Origin: Desulfoprunum sp.
GTDB taxonomy: Bacteria > Desulfobacterota > Desulfobulbia > Desulfobulbales > Desulfocapsaceae
Reading direction: 5' to 3'
Assembly: GCA_030696435.1 (NCBI GenBank)
Contig: JAUYSF010000487.1
Coordinates: 1 to 18,870 of the forward strand
DNA: 18,870 bases
The stretch's first letter is position 1, and each line of letters opens with the position of its first letter. A model generated the notes under the pieces. The model did not search any database and was not told where the DNA came from. It was given only the letters and a program-made list of their open reading frames with translations. The translations under genes were made by a program, and so were the position numbers. This document shows positions 1-6,195 of the stretch, one piece after another.

Positions 1-338
1 TCGTCAGCTCGATTCTGGCAACCCGTATAGCCAGGGCGCGGGAGGCGGTGTACTACAAGATTCTTGGTAGTCGCTCCCGATTTGTCTTCGCGGTCTTTTT
101 TTATGAAAACATGCTCATCGGTCTCTTCAGTTCGGTGTTTGCTGTTATTCTGGCCCAGATAATGAACTGGGTCGTCTGTCGCTTTGTCCTTGAGATTGCG
201 GTTCGGCCGAACTGGCCCGCCAGTCTTCTGTTGACCGTGCTGACGATGGCCTTGGTCATCTGCCTGGGAATGTTCAGTTCCCTTTCCATCCTGCGTCGGA
301 AACCGGCGGAGTTTCTGCGAGAGCAGGGTGGGGAATAG
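1..338 (+). CDS. FtsX/MacB-type ABC transporter permease, C-terminal end
   Basis: Only the last 111 or so codons are present. The frame is open from base 3 and the start lies outside the window. The visible part begins with a cytoplasmic-loop segment of the FtsX kind (LATRIARAREAVYYKILGSR), where these permeases carry a basic, Arg-rich stretch before an LG(A/S) turn. Two hydrophobic membrane helices follow, roughly visible residues 30-55 and 70-93, and then a short cytoplasmic tail (LRRKPAEFLREQ), as is usual at the C-terminus of this family. Such permeases pair with an ABC ATPase to move lipoproteins, peptides or drugs, or to signal across the membrane; nothing here identifies the substrate. 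The GTG at 48 is internal, because the family match continues upstream of it. No terminator hairpin is evident after the stop. Confidence 0.8.
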   Translation, partial: VSSILATRIARAREAVYYKILGSRSRFVFAVFFYENMLIGLFSSVFAVILAQIMNWVVCRFVLEIAVRPNWPASLLLTVLTMALVICLGMFSSLSILRRKPAEFLREQGGE

Positions 339-727
339 GAAAATTGGCAGGATATATCAAGAGGCGAAGGTGTTTTTGCTGGGGCGTTGCTTGATTTCAG
401 ATTCTTCTGCTGCTACAGTCGGGCGGAACTGGAGATGGTATTTTTTCACGAGCCGTTGTCAAGGCTGGCGTGCCTTCACCTGATTCCGGCTTGGGCATGC
501 AGGTTTTGGATCGTAACTATTTGCTGTCATTGAATCCATTGGGATCGAAATCGCTATCGCTATCGAAATCGGATTGAGTCTTCCAGAGCAGTGAAACTTG
601 AGGTAGCAGGCGCACTTTTCCTGAAACTGCTATGATTTTTGCGAACTCGATTTCGATCCCGATTTCGATAGCGATTTTATTCAGCTGAATAGTTATTTTG
701 GATCAAACGATCAATAAGGACGGGCGT
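339..727. other. non-coding stretch upstream of crcB
   Basis: I find no credible gene here. The main structure is a pair of inverted hexamer arrays at 544-573 and 646-675, listed separately. I looked for a fluoride riboswitch (crcB motif), which often precedes crcB, and could not recognise its conserved pseudoknot or GAUGG-type segments. No convincing sigma-70 or sigma-54 promoter stands out. Confidence 0.6.
544..675. repeat. inverted pair of five-unit ATCG hexamer arrays
   Basis: The left array at 544-573 is five consecutive hexamers of the form ATCGNN (NN = AA, CT, CT, AA, GA). The right array at 646-675 is five hexamers of the form NNCGAT (NN = CT, TT, CC, TT, AG). The two are in opposite orientation with 72 bases between them. 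Bases 556-572 are exactly complementary to 659-675, a 17-bp inverted repeat, so the transcript could form a long-stemmed hairpin. Alternatively the repeated ATCG/CGAT cores could be protein-binding sites. The function is unknown. Confidence 0.8.
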
Positions 728-1111
728 ATGTTACATTCCATTCTGGCGATCAGCATAGGAGCATCCATCGGGGCGGTGCTACGCTGGTTGCTGGGTCTCT
801 CCCTGAATTCACTGTTTCCCACCATACCGCTGGGTACCTTGACCGCCAACCTGATCGGTGGTTACCTCATCGGTCTGGCCGTGGCCCTCTTTGCCGGTCA
901 TCCCGCTCTGGCACCGGAATGGCGGCTCCTGATCATCACCGGCTTTCTCGGTGGACTCACCACCTTTTCCACCTTCTCGGCCGAGGTCACGGTGTTGATC
1001 CAACAGGGCCGATTCCTCTGGGCAGGTGCGGCGATATCGGCCCACGTGGTGGGTTCGCTGGCCATGACCATGCTCGGCATCGCAAGTGTTGTTCTCTTTA
1101 AACGAATCTGA
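728..1111 (+). CDS. crcB: fluoride ion channel CrcB/Fluc
   Basis: Small four-helix membrane protein that lets toxic fluoride out of the cytoplasm; Fluc proteins work as dual-topology dimers. The 127-residue product has the family hallmarks: [10 protein letters not shown] at 11-20, [15 protein letters not shown] at 36-50 with the conserved pore Asn41, and [15 protein letters not shown] at 72-86 with the paired Phe80 and Phe83 of the 'Phe box'. Length and spacing are normal. I chose ATG 728 because AAGGA at 716-720 lies 7 bases before it; a TTG at 698 would add ten untypical residues. DUF190 and MFS genes follow closely on the same strand, forming a likely three-gene operon. A single crcB copy fits a homodimeric channel. 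Confidence 0.95.
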   Translation: MLHSILAISIGASIGAVLRWLLGLSLNSLFPTIPLGTLTANLIGGYLIGLAVALFAGHPALAPEWRLLIITGFLGGLTTFSTFSAEVTVLIQQGRFLWAGAAISAHVVGSLAMTMLGIASVVLFKRI

Positions 1112-1124
1112 CCTGGAGACCATC

Positions 1125-1442
1125 ATGCACGGCTATCAACTGACATTTTTTACCCAGCAGGACCGCAGACATCACCACCTTTCCCTGGCCCAGTGGCTCC
1201 TTGAGGAGGCGCGTACGCTCGGCATCAGCGGTGCGACCCTGATCCCAGCTACTGAAGGGTTCGGGCACGGCGGCAAGATCCGCTCCGCCCATTTTTTCGA
1301 ACTTGCAGATCAGCCCCTTGAAGTGACGATGGCGGTCAGTGGTGCCGATGCCGAGAGGTTGTTTGCCCGGCTGAAGGAGGAGGGTGTCGATATCTTCTAC
1401 GTCCAGACACCTATCGAATTCGGCATGACGGGGAATCGTTAA
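1125..1442 (+). CDS. DUF190 (PII-like) protein
   Basis: Small cytosolic protein of the DUF190/COG1993 family, about 105 residues, which has a PII/CutA-like ferredoxin fold. It is often found beside crcB, but its exact role is not established. The signature core GATLIPATEGFGHGGKIRS and the following strand with F-E-L-A-D-Q-P-L are present. I chose ATG 1125 because TGGAG at 1114-1118 is well spaced before it; the in-frame ATG at 1086 lies inside crcB and has no such site. It begins 13 bases after crcB and its stop codon directly abuts the MFS start, which indicates cotranscription and possibly coupled translation. A plausible role is a regulatory or sensing partner of the fluoride channel, by analogy with PII proteins and transporters; this is inference. 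Confidence 0.9.
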   Translation: MHGYQLTFFTQQDRRHHHLSLAQWLLEEARTLGISGATLIPATEGFGHGGKIRSAHFFELADQPLEVTMAVSGADAERLFARLKEEGVDIFYVQTPIEFGMTGNR

Positions 1443-2624
1443 ATGCTGAAAAACCTGCGCAGTCTCCCTCAGACCGTCTGGCTTATCGGCCTGATCAGCC
1501 TGGTCAACGATTCGGCCTCCGAGATGCTCTACCCGCTGATCCCGCTCTATCTGTCGTCGGTACTGATGGCCGGGCCGAAGGCGCTTGGCATCATCGAAGG
1601 CATTGCCGAGGCCACAGCCGGTCTGCTCAAGTTGTTCTCCGGGGTCATCGTGGATCGCACCCACCGCGCCAAGCCCTGGATCGTCTTCGGTTATGGGCTG
1701 GCGGGCCTAGGCCGGCCGCTGATAGCCTTTGCCTCCAGTTGGCCATTCTTGCTCGTCATCCGCTTTACCGACCGGGTGGGTAAAGGTCTACGGAGCTCGC
1801 CCCGTGATGCCCTGCTGGCGGCCAGTGCCGGCCCGAATATGCGGGGAATGGCCTTTGGTCTGCACCGGGCGATGGATAATGCCGGGGCCGTCGTCGGACC
1901 TCTGGTGGCAGCGCTGCTGTTGAGCGTCGGCATGGGCCTCAGGGAAATTTTCCTGTGGTCGATCCTCCCGGCCGTGCTCTGTCTGGCCCTGGCCCTGACA
2001 ATCAGGGAACCGAAAGTCTCTTCTCTGGCTGCCACCAAACGTTTTAACTGGCGCTTAGGTGACATGCCGTCTGTGTTCAAACGCTACCTCTTGGTTGTGG
2101 CGATCTTCACCCTGGGCAATTCCTCGAATATGTTCCTCCTCCTGCGGGCCAAAGAACTCGGCGTGCCCCAGGCCCAGATCCCTCTTCTGTGGGCGGCGGT
2201 GTCTGCCGTGGCGATGCTGTTCTCGACGCCGCTGTCGGCCCTGTCGGATCGCTGGGGACGCACCAAGCTGCTGGCGGCCGGCTATCTGGCGTATGGCATA
2301 TTCTATTTTTTGCTGGGTCTGCTGGTCCAGGACGGCCTAGTCCTTTTTTCCCTCTTTGGTTTTTACGGCCTGTTTATGGCCGCCACGGAAGGTGTGGAAA
2401 AGGCCTTGGTGGCCGATCTCGCTCCTCAAGAACTGCGGGGTACGGCCTTCGGCTGGTTCAATCTGATTGCCGGAATGATGCTGCTTCCGGCATCGGTGTT
2501 CTTTGGCTGGCTCTATCAGAGTGTCTCACCCCTGGCGGCCTTCTCCTTTTCAGGCTGTTGTGCGCTGCTGAGCGCGGCACTTTTGCTCGTCTGGGTGAGG
2601 CCTGAACGGTGCAGACATGAATGA
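1443..2624 (+). CDS. MFS transporter
   Basis: Major facilitator superfamily membrane protein of 393 residues, with a hydrophobicity pattern consistent with 12 helices. The first helix carries an acidic membrane-edge motif (NDSASEM at 22-28). The loop between helices 2 and 3 has the motif-A-like GVIVDRTHRAKPW, and DRVGKGLRSSPRDAL at 110-124 is the strongly conserved element of the 'RVGKGxRxSPRDA' MFS subgroup. A second motif-A copy (LSDRWGRTK) sits in the C-terminal half. Its ATG follows the DUF190 stop with no gap, so it is almost certainly cotranslated with that gene. The substrate cannot be read from the sequence. Linkage to crcB suggests an ion- or stress-related role, but the subgroup is common outside such operons. 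Confidence 0.9.
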   Translation: MLKNLRSLPQTVWLIGLISLVNDSASEMLYPLIPLYLSSVLMAGPKALGIIEGIAEATAGLLKLFSGVIVDRTHRAKPWIVFGYGLAGLGRPLIAFASSWPFLLVIRFTDRVGKGLRSSPRDALLAASAGPNMRGMAFGLHRAMDNAGAVVGPLVAALLLSVGMGLREIFLWSILPAVLCLALALTIREPKVSSLAATKRFNWRLGDMPSVFKRYLLVVAIFTLGNSSNMFLLLRAKELGVPQAQIPLLWAAVSAVAMLFSTPLSALSDRWGRTKLLAAGYLAYGIFYFLLGLLVQDGLVLFSLFGFYGLFMAATEGVEKALVADLAPQELRGTAFGWFNLIAGMMLLPASVFFGWLYQSVSPLAAFSFSGCCALLSAALLLVWVRPERCRHE

Positions 2625-2676
2625 ATTGGAAGAAGACACTGATTACCGGGAGAGTCAAACCGCCAGTATCTACTGT

Positions 2677-2682
2677 GAGGAG
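2677..2682 (+). promoter_or_regulatory. ribosome binding site of the arylesterase gene
   Basis: GAGGAG lies five bases before ATG 2688 and fixes the start of the lipoprotein signal sequence. Confidence 0.7.
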
Positions 2683-2687
2683 AAAAG

Positions 2688-3365
2688 ATGAGGAGAACGA
2701 GACTGGGTCTTATGGCGATCCTTCTGCTGTGTGCCTTGTGGGCCTGTAGGCAGGAGGCGGAAGGGCAGAAAGAGGTCAAAAAAGAGACAGCCTCTACCCT
2801 GACCATAGTTGCAGTCGGCGATAGCCTTACGGCAGGCTTGGGGGTAGTGGAGAGCGAAGGTTATCCGACCCAGCTTGAGGGTCAGCTCCAGGCTGAAGGC
2901 CGGGATATTCGGGTGATCAATGCCGGAGTCAGCGGTGAGACCACAAGCGGCACCCTTGCACGCCTCGACTGGGTGCTGACCCTGAAACCTGATATCGTCA
3001 TCCTTGAAACCGGGGCCAATGACGGCCTGCGCGGCCTCGATCCCGGGCTTGTCCGTCAGAATCTTCGGCAGATAATCGAAAGGCTGCAGGAGAAAAACAT
3101 CGCCATTGTTTTTACCGGTATGCGTATGGTCTGGAACCTCGGTCCCGCCTATACCACCGACTTCAACCGGATCTATCCCGAGATTGCCGAGGAAAAGGGC
3201 CTGATCTTCATGCCTTTTTTTCTGGACGGGGTGGCAACCAAGCCGACTCTTAATATCGAGGACGGGATTCATCCTAACCCGCAGGGCTATACGATCATCG
3301 TCAAAAATCTTCTGCCCTTCGTCAAACAGGCAGTGGTCGAAATTGAACGACGGGATGGAAAATAA
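2688..3365 (+). CDS. GDSL-family arylesterase / TesA-like lysophospholipase, probable lipoprotein
   Basis: SGNH hydrolase of the TAP/TesA-EstA group, which cleaves short acyl or aryl esters and thioesters. The GDSL block with nucleophile Ser46 is at 44-47 (VAVGDSLTAG). Block II has Gly80 (INAGVSGETTSG), block III has Asn111 (ETGAND), and the terminal DGIHPNPQGY supplies Asp192 and His195, so the catalytic set is complete. The N-terminus is basic, then hydrophobic (MAILLLCALWAC), with Cys20 in a lipobox-like position. Trp at -2 of the lipobox is atypical, so lipid anchoring is likely but not certain. The product is then exported to the cell envelope. It lies 63 bases after the MFS gene and immediately before the PAS/sigma-54 activator, so it may be cotranscribed with the activator. 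Confidence 0.92.
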   Translation: MRRTRLGLMAILLLCALWACRQEAEGQKEVKKETASTLTIVAVGDSLTAGLGVVESEGYPTQLEGQLQAEGRDIRVINAGVSGETTSGTLARLDWVLTLKPDIVILETGANDGLRGLDPGLVRQNLRQIIERLQEKNIAIVFTGMRMVWNLGPAYTTDFNRIYPEIAEEKGLIFMPFFLDGVATKPTLNIEDGIHPNPQGYTIIVKNLLPFVKQAVVEIERRDGK

Positions 3366-3390
3366 GCGTGAGGTATCAGGATGTTCTGTT

Positions 3391-4836
3391 ATGAGTGATC
3401 AGGTTGACAGGAAGGAGCCGGGGGAGTTGGTGAAGGCACATGAAAACATAGCCAGTATCGCCAATGAAATCATCCTCGAAAGCATCTCGGACGGAGTCTT
3501 CACCGTTGACCATGAGTGGCGGATCACTTCATTCAATCGGGCGGCCGAGGAGATAACCGGGATACCGCGCGAGGAGGCCGTCGGGCGCTTCTGTTGGGAG
3601 GTCTTTCGTTCGAATATGTGCGAGGGGGACTGCGCCCTGAAGAGGACCATGAAGGAAGGGAAATCCTTTGTGAGTTCTTCTACCTATATTATCAACAAGG
3701 AAAAGAAACGGATTCCCATCTCGGTTTCGACCGCCCTGTTGAAAAACGCCGATGACGAGATTCTCGGTGGGGTCGAGACCTTCCGTGACTGCAGTGTTGT
3801 CGAAGAACTGCGCCGGGAGTTGAGCGGTAGCGTGCAGATGGGTGACATGGTCAGCCGCAACAAGGCTATGAAGCAGATCTTCGCCATTCTTGACCAGGTT
3901 GCCCTGAGCGACAGCGCCGTGCTGATTGAGGGAGAGACCGGTACCGGCAAGGAATTGCTGGCCAAGGCCATCCACAATCTGTCCGACCGCCGGGAGCAGC
4001 CCTTTGTTGGCATCAACTGCGGGGCCCTGCCCGACACCCTGTTGGAATCCGAGCTGTTCGGCTATAAGGCCGGGGCCTTTACCGGTGCTGAAAAGGATAA
4101 ACCGGGTCTGTTTGTGGCAGCCGATGGTGGGACCATCCTGCTCGACGAGATGGGAGATACCAGCCCGGCCTTCCAGGTCAAGCTGCTTCGGGTTTTGGAG
4201 GAACGGGAATTCAAACCCCTTGGTGGCGTGGAAATGACCCGTACCAATGTCCGGATTATCGCCGCCACCAACAGGAATCTCGGACAGATGATCGGAGAAG
4301 GGCGGTTTCGCCAAGATCTGTTCTACCGCATCAATATCATCCGCCTGAAACTGCCACCCCTGCGGGAGCGCCTGGAGGACATCGCCCTGCTGGTCGAACG
4401 GTTCATTGCCAAGTTCAACCGGCTCAAGGACCGGGCCGTCAGCGGTATTGACAATGGAGCCCTGGCCCTCCTCATGTCCCATTCCTATCCTGGCAATATC
4501 AGAGAATTGGAGAATATCATCGAGCATGCCTTCGTCCTTTGCCAGGGAGATACGATTGGTGTGCCGCATCTACCGGCCTATTTGCTCCCCTCGCCACGGA
4601 CTGCCAACTTTGCTCCAGAGATTCAACCAACCTCGGGGATGTCACTCGATGTCGCCGTCAGTTCCACTGAGGAGACAGTTATCCTCGCGGCCCTCAGGCG
4701 CAATAACTACAACCGTCGGGCCGCCGCCGAGGAGCTGGGCATGCACAAGAGCACCCTGTTCCGCAAGCTCCGTCGACTTGGGATTGAACTACCCCTGGGT
4801 GACGGCCGATCTGTCCTGGCAAAGCCCGCTCGTTAG
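3391..4836 (+). CDS. PAS-domain sigma-54 dependent activator (ORP-cluster type)
   Basis: Enhancer-binding protein that remodels sigma-54 RNA polymerase by ATP hydrolysis. Numbered from ATG 3391 (481 residues), a PAS domain spans about 28-138 and contains Cys68, Cys77 and Cys81 (FCWEVFRSNMCEGDC), a possible redox or metal-sensing cluster. The AAA+ domain has Walker A GETGTGKE at 181-188, the sigma-54 contact loop GAFTGA at 228-233 and Walker B GGTILLDE at 246-253. A Fis-type helix-turn-helix ends the protein (about 430-464). There is no receiver domain, so control is probably by the PAS ligand or redox state. The start is uncertain: AGGA at 3378-3381 favours 3391, while ATG 3355 and TTG 3343 are in frame and overlap the esterase gene. 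A sigma-54 promoter 155 bases downstream and the ORP genes beyond it are the obvious target. Confidence 0.92.
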   Translation: MSDQVDRKEPGELVKAHENIASIANEIILESISDGVFTVDHEWRITSFNRAAEEITGIPREEAVGRFCWEVFRSNMCEGDCALKRTMKEGKSFVSSSTYIINKEKKRIPISVSTALLKNADDEILGGVETFRDCSVVEELRRELSGSVQMGDMVSRNKAMKQIFAILDQVALSDSAVLIEGETGTGKELLAKAIHNLSDRREQPFVGINCGALPDTLLESELFGYKAGAFTGAEKDKPGLFVAADGGTILLDEMGDTSPAFQVKLLRVLEEREFKPLGGVEMTRTNVRIIAATNRNLGQMIGEGRFRQDLFYRINIIRLKLPPLRERLEDIALLVERFIAKFNRLKDRAVSGIDNGALALLMSHSYPGNIRELENIIEHAFVLCQGDTIGVPHLPAYLLPSPRTANFAPEIQPTSGMSLDVAVSSTEETVILAALRRNNYNRRAAAEELGMHKSTLFRKLRRLGIELPLGDGRSVLAKPAR

Positions 4837-4892
4837 TCGCATTGTTGCAACCCTGTGCGACGGTCTGCGTCTCATAGTGACGCGATCTCGCA
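4837..4892 (+). promoter_or_regulatory. candidate upstream activating sequences for the PAS/sigma-54 activator
   Basis: Several short dyads cluster here, 100-155 bases before the -24 element. TCGCA (4837-4841) pairs with TGCGA (4856-4860). GTTGCAAC at 4844-4851 is a perfect palindrome. GCGTC-N7-GACGC occupies 4867-4883, and another TCGCA is at 4888-4892. The position is typical of activator sites for sigma-54 promoters. Which dyad, if any, is bound cannot be told from one sequence. Confidence 0.4.
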
Positions 4893-4990
4893 ACTCTCTC
4901 CAGTTATTCTCTCTTGTCTTCCTGCTGAAACACCGCCCTATTTCATTATAATTACGCCATAATTCATATGTCTCCGGCAATGTGTTTTGC

Positions 4991-5007
4991 TTGGCACGGC
5001 TCTTGCT
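4991..5007 (+). promoter_or_regulatory. sigma-54 (-24/-12) promoter of the ORP-type operon
   Basis: TTGGCACGGCTCTTGCT matches the sigma-54 consensus TGGCACG-N4-TTGC(A/T) at every conserved base. The GG of the -24 box is at 4993-4994 and the GC of the -12 box at 5005-5006, with the required ten bases between. Transcription would start near 5018, leaving a leader of about 25 bases before ATG 5043. The adjacent upstream gene encodes a sigma-54 activator. Confidence 0.92.
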
Positions 5008-5042
5008 GTGCATATGTTAAATAAAACAAACGGGGTGCTGCT

Positions 5043-5432
5043 ATGAAAATAGCCATGACTGTTTGGGGTGAGCGGATTTCGCCTGTCCTGGATTGTGCAC
5101 GGACATTATTGGTTGCCGAGATTGTGCGGGAAGAGGTCGTAGCTAGGCGATATGAGCTTTTCGATGCCCGGTGTCTCGGCCAAATTATGCAGATTCTGGC
5201 GCGTCAGGGAATCAGTGTGTTGATTTGCGGAGCGATATCCCAGGAGCCGGCCAATATCATTGAGGCAGGGGGGATACAACTTATCCCTTTTCTCGCTGGT
5301 GATGCTGAAATAATTCTTCAAACCTTTGCCCGGGGCCAAGCCATATCGGCCTTTGCCATGCCGGGTTGCAGGTGTTATGGGCGTTGCAGGATGTCCCAGT
5401 GTGGCTCTTCTCGGAAGAGAATGAGGACTTGA
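5043..5432 (+). CDS. NifX/NifB-family (dinitrogenase Fe-Mo cofactor-type) protein with Cys-rich tail
   Basis: 129-residue member of the Fe-Mo cofactor biosynthesis fold (PF02579-like), the family that includes NifX, NafY and the Mo-Cu Orange Protein. It opens with the family strand MKIAMTVWGERISPVLDCAR, and LICGAISQEPANIIEAGGI matches the GG/GxIS turn and helix of the fold. Unlike the other two copies in this cluster it lacks a DPRFGR or GHFGHC segment. It ends in a short Cys-rich tail (Cys109, Cys111, Cys115 and Cys120) that could hold a metal or cluster. It is the first gene after the sigma-54 promoter, with a weak GGGGTG site before ATG 5043. A role in cofactor handling or regulation within the ORP complex is likely but unproven. 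Confidence 0.82.
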   Translation: MKIAMTVWGERISPVLDCARTLLVAEIVREEVVARRYELFDARCLGQIMQILARQGISVLICGAISQEPANIIEAGGIQLIPFLAGDAEIILQTFARGQAISAFAMPGCRCYGRCRMSQCGSSRKRMRT

Positions 5433-5468
5433 GACGTGTTTTGCAGCATTGGCGAACCATGGACGATC

Positions 5469-5474
5469 AGGAGG
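5469..5474 (+). promoter_or_regulatory. ribosome binding site fixing the DUF5320 start
   Basis: AGGAGG is eight bases before ATG 5483. It decides against the longer in-frame reading from 5366, which would overlap the preceding gene and add 39 residues unlike the family. Confidence 0.75.
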
Positions 5475-5482
5475 AAACAACG

Positions 5483-5779
5483 ATGGCAGGTATGAATCAG
5501 AAAGGACCGGAAGGAGCAGGGCCTCTCATCGGTGGTGGCCAGGGAGTATGCCGAAAAACTGATGAGACTGCAGGTTTTGGTCAAGGTCAGGGCCGGGGGT
5601 TAGGACGAGGTCAGAGGAGTGGAGGCAGAGGCAGGTGTTTGGTCTCGGGAAATATCGGCTCAGCCCCGAACGCAGAAAATTCTGCCTTGAGGCAACAGAT
5701 CGAGACCAATCAAAAGACCCTTGATGCCCTTGTAACCAAAGTCGAACAGTTGGCAGCCGGTATTGACCGGGAAAAATAG
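5483..5779 (+). CDS. DUF5320-like glycine-rich small protein
   Basis: 98-residue protein. The N-terminal half is rich in Gly, Gln and Arg (MAGMNQKGPEGAGPLIGGG at 1-19, then GFGQGQGRGLGRGQ at 31-44), with Cys23 and Cys52. This resembles the 'GTGPMGRGPMTGRGRGYC' style of DUF5320 proteins, although the classic GPxGxGPxTG text is degraded here. The C-terminal part (about 65-94) is a charged amphipathic helix, NSALRQQIETNQKTLDAL onward, likely a coiled coil for self-association. DUF5320 proteins are regular companions of NifX/ORP and MinD/ferredoxin genes in anaerobes; their biochemical role is unknown. The gene lies 50 bases after the NifX-like gene and 11 before the receiver-like gene. Confidence 0.75.
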   Translation: MAGMNQKGPEGAGPLIGGGQGVCRKTDETAGFGQGQGRGLGRGQRSGGRGRCLVSGNIGSAPNAENSALRQQIETNQKTLDALVTKVEQLAAGIDREK

Positions 5780-5790
5780 AGGAGCAGAAG

Positions 5791-6195
5791 ATGCTGAGCA
5801 TTATGTTGGCAGCCCGAGACTCTAAAAACCTGGCAAGCTTTGCCGTTGGATTAGAGCAAAACGATCAGATTGAGATGGTCCACGTTGATTCAGCGGCAAA
5901 GGCCTTAGAAATGGTGAGGAATCAGGATATTGATCTGGTGGTAGTCGGTGAAGAGCTGGCTGACATGCGACCGATAGAGTTCGTCTCGCAGCTCGTAACA
6001 ATCCGGCCGATGATCAATACGGCGATAGTCAGCGGCCTTTCTCCCCATGATTTCCATGAGGCCACGGAAGGGCTCGGGGTTCTCATGCAGCTTCCCCCCA
6101 GCCCGTCGACTGAAGATGCCGCAGCCCTTCTCGGCAAGGTGGATGATCTTTCCGCCCTGCTCGGCAGGCCTAAAACAGGAGTGGCAAAACAATGA
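5791..6195 (+). CDS. receiver-like (CheY-fold) protein lacking the phospho-acceptor Asp
   Basis: 134 residues with the alternating beta-alpha pattern of a response-regulator receiver: LSIMLAARDSKNLASFAVGL, then DIDLVVVGEELADMRPIEFV, then NTAIVSGLSPHDFHEATEGLGVLMQLPPS. In true receivers the third strand ends in the phosphorylated Asp (DLVVVD-type); here that position is Gly53. The acidic pair near strand 1 and the Lys of strand 5 are also not in their usual form. It is therefore probably a pseudo-receiver acting through protein contacts rather than phosphorylation. There is no output domain. It sits between DUF5320 and the first MinD-type ATPase, with GAGGAG before its ATG, and its stop overlaps the ATPase start by four bases (ATGA), so the two are translationally coupled. 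Confidence 0.7.
   Translation: MLSIMLAARDSKNLASFAVGLEQNDQIEMVHVDSAAKALEMVRNQDIDLVVVGEELADMRPIEFVSQLVTIRPMINTAIVSGLSPHDFHEATEGLGVLMQLPPSPSTEDAAALLGKVDDLSALLGRPKTGVAKQ

Noticed and set aside
339..727. Fluoride riboswitch before crcB
   Set aside because: Expected from context, but its conserved segments could not be found by eye; the only structure is the ATCG hexamer pair.
3529..4569. 346-codon open frame on the minus strand opposite the PAS/sigma-54 activator
   Set aside because: The plus strand encodes an intact activator with all motifs. The antisense frame shows no family motifs, and long antisense frames are common in GC-rich genes.
5366..5482. Longer N-terminus for the DUF5320 protein, or a frameshifted NifX C-terminus
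   Set aside because: The AGGAGG at 5469-5474 and the family-like Met-Ala-Gly start at 5483 fit better, and the NifX-like gene has a plausible Cys-rich end in its own frame.
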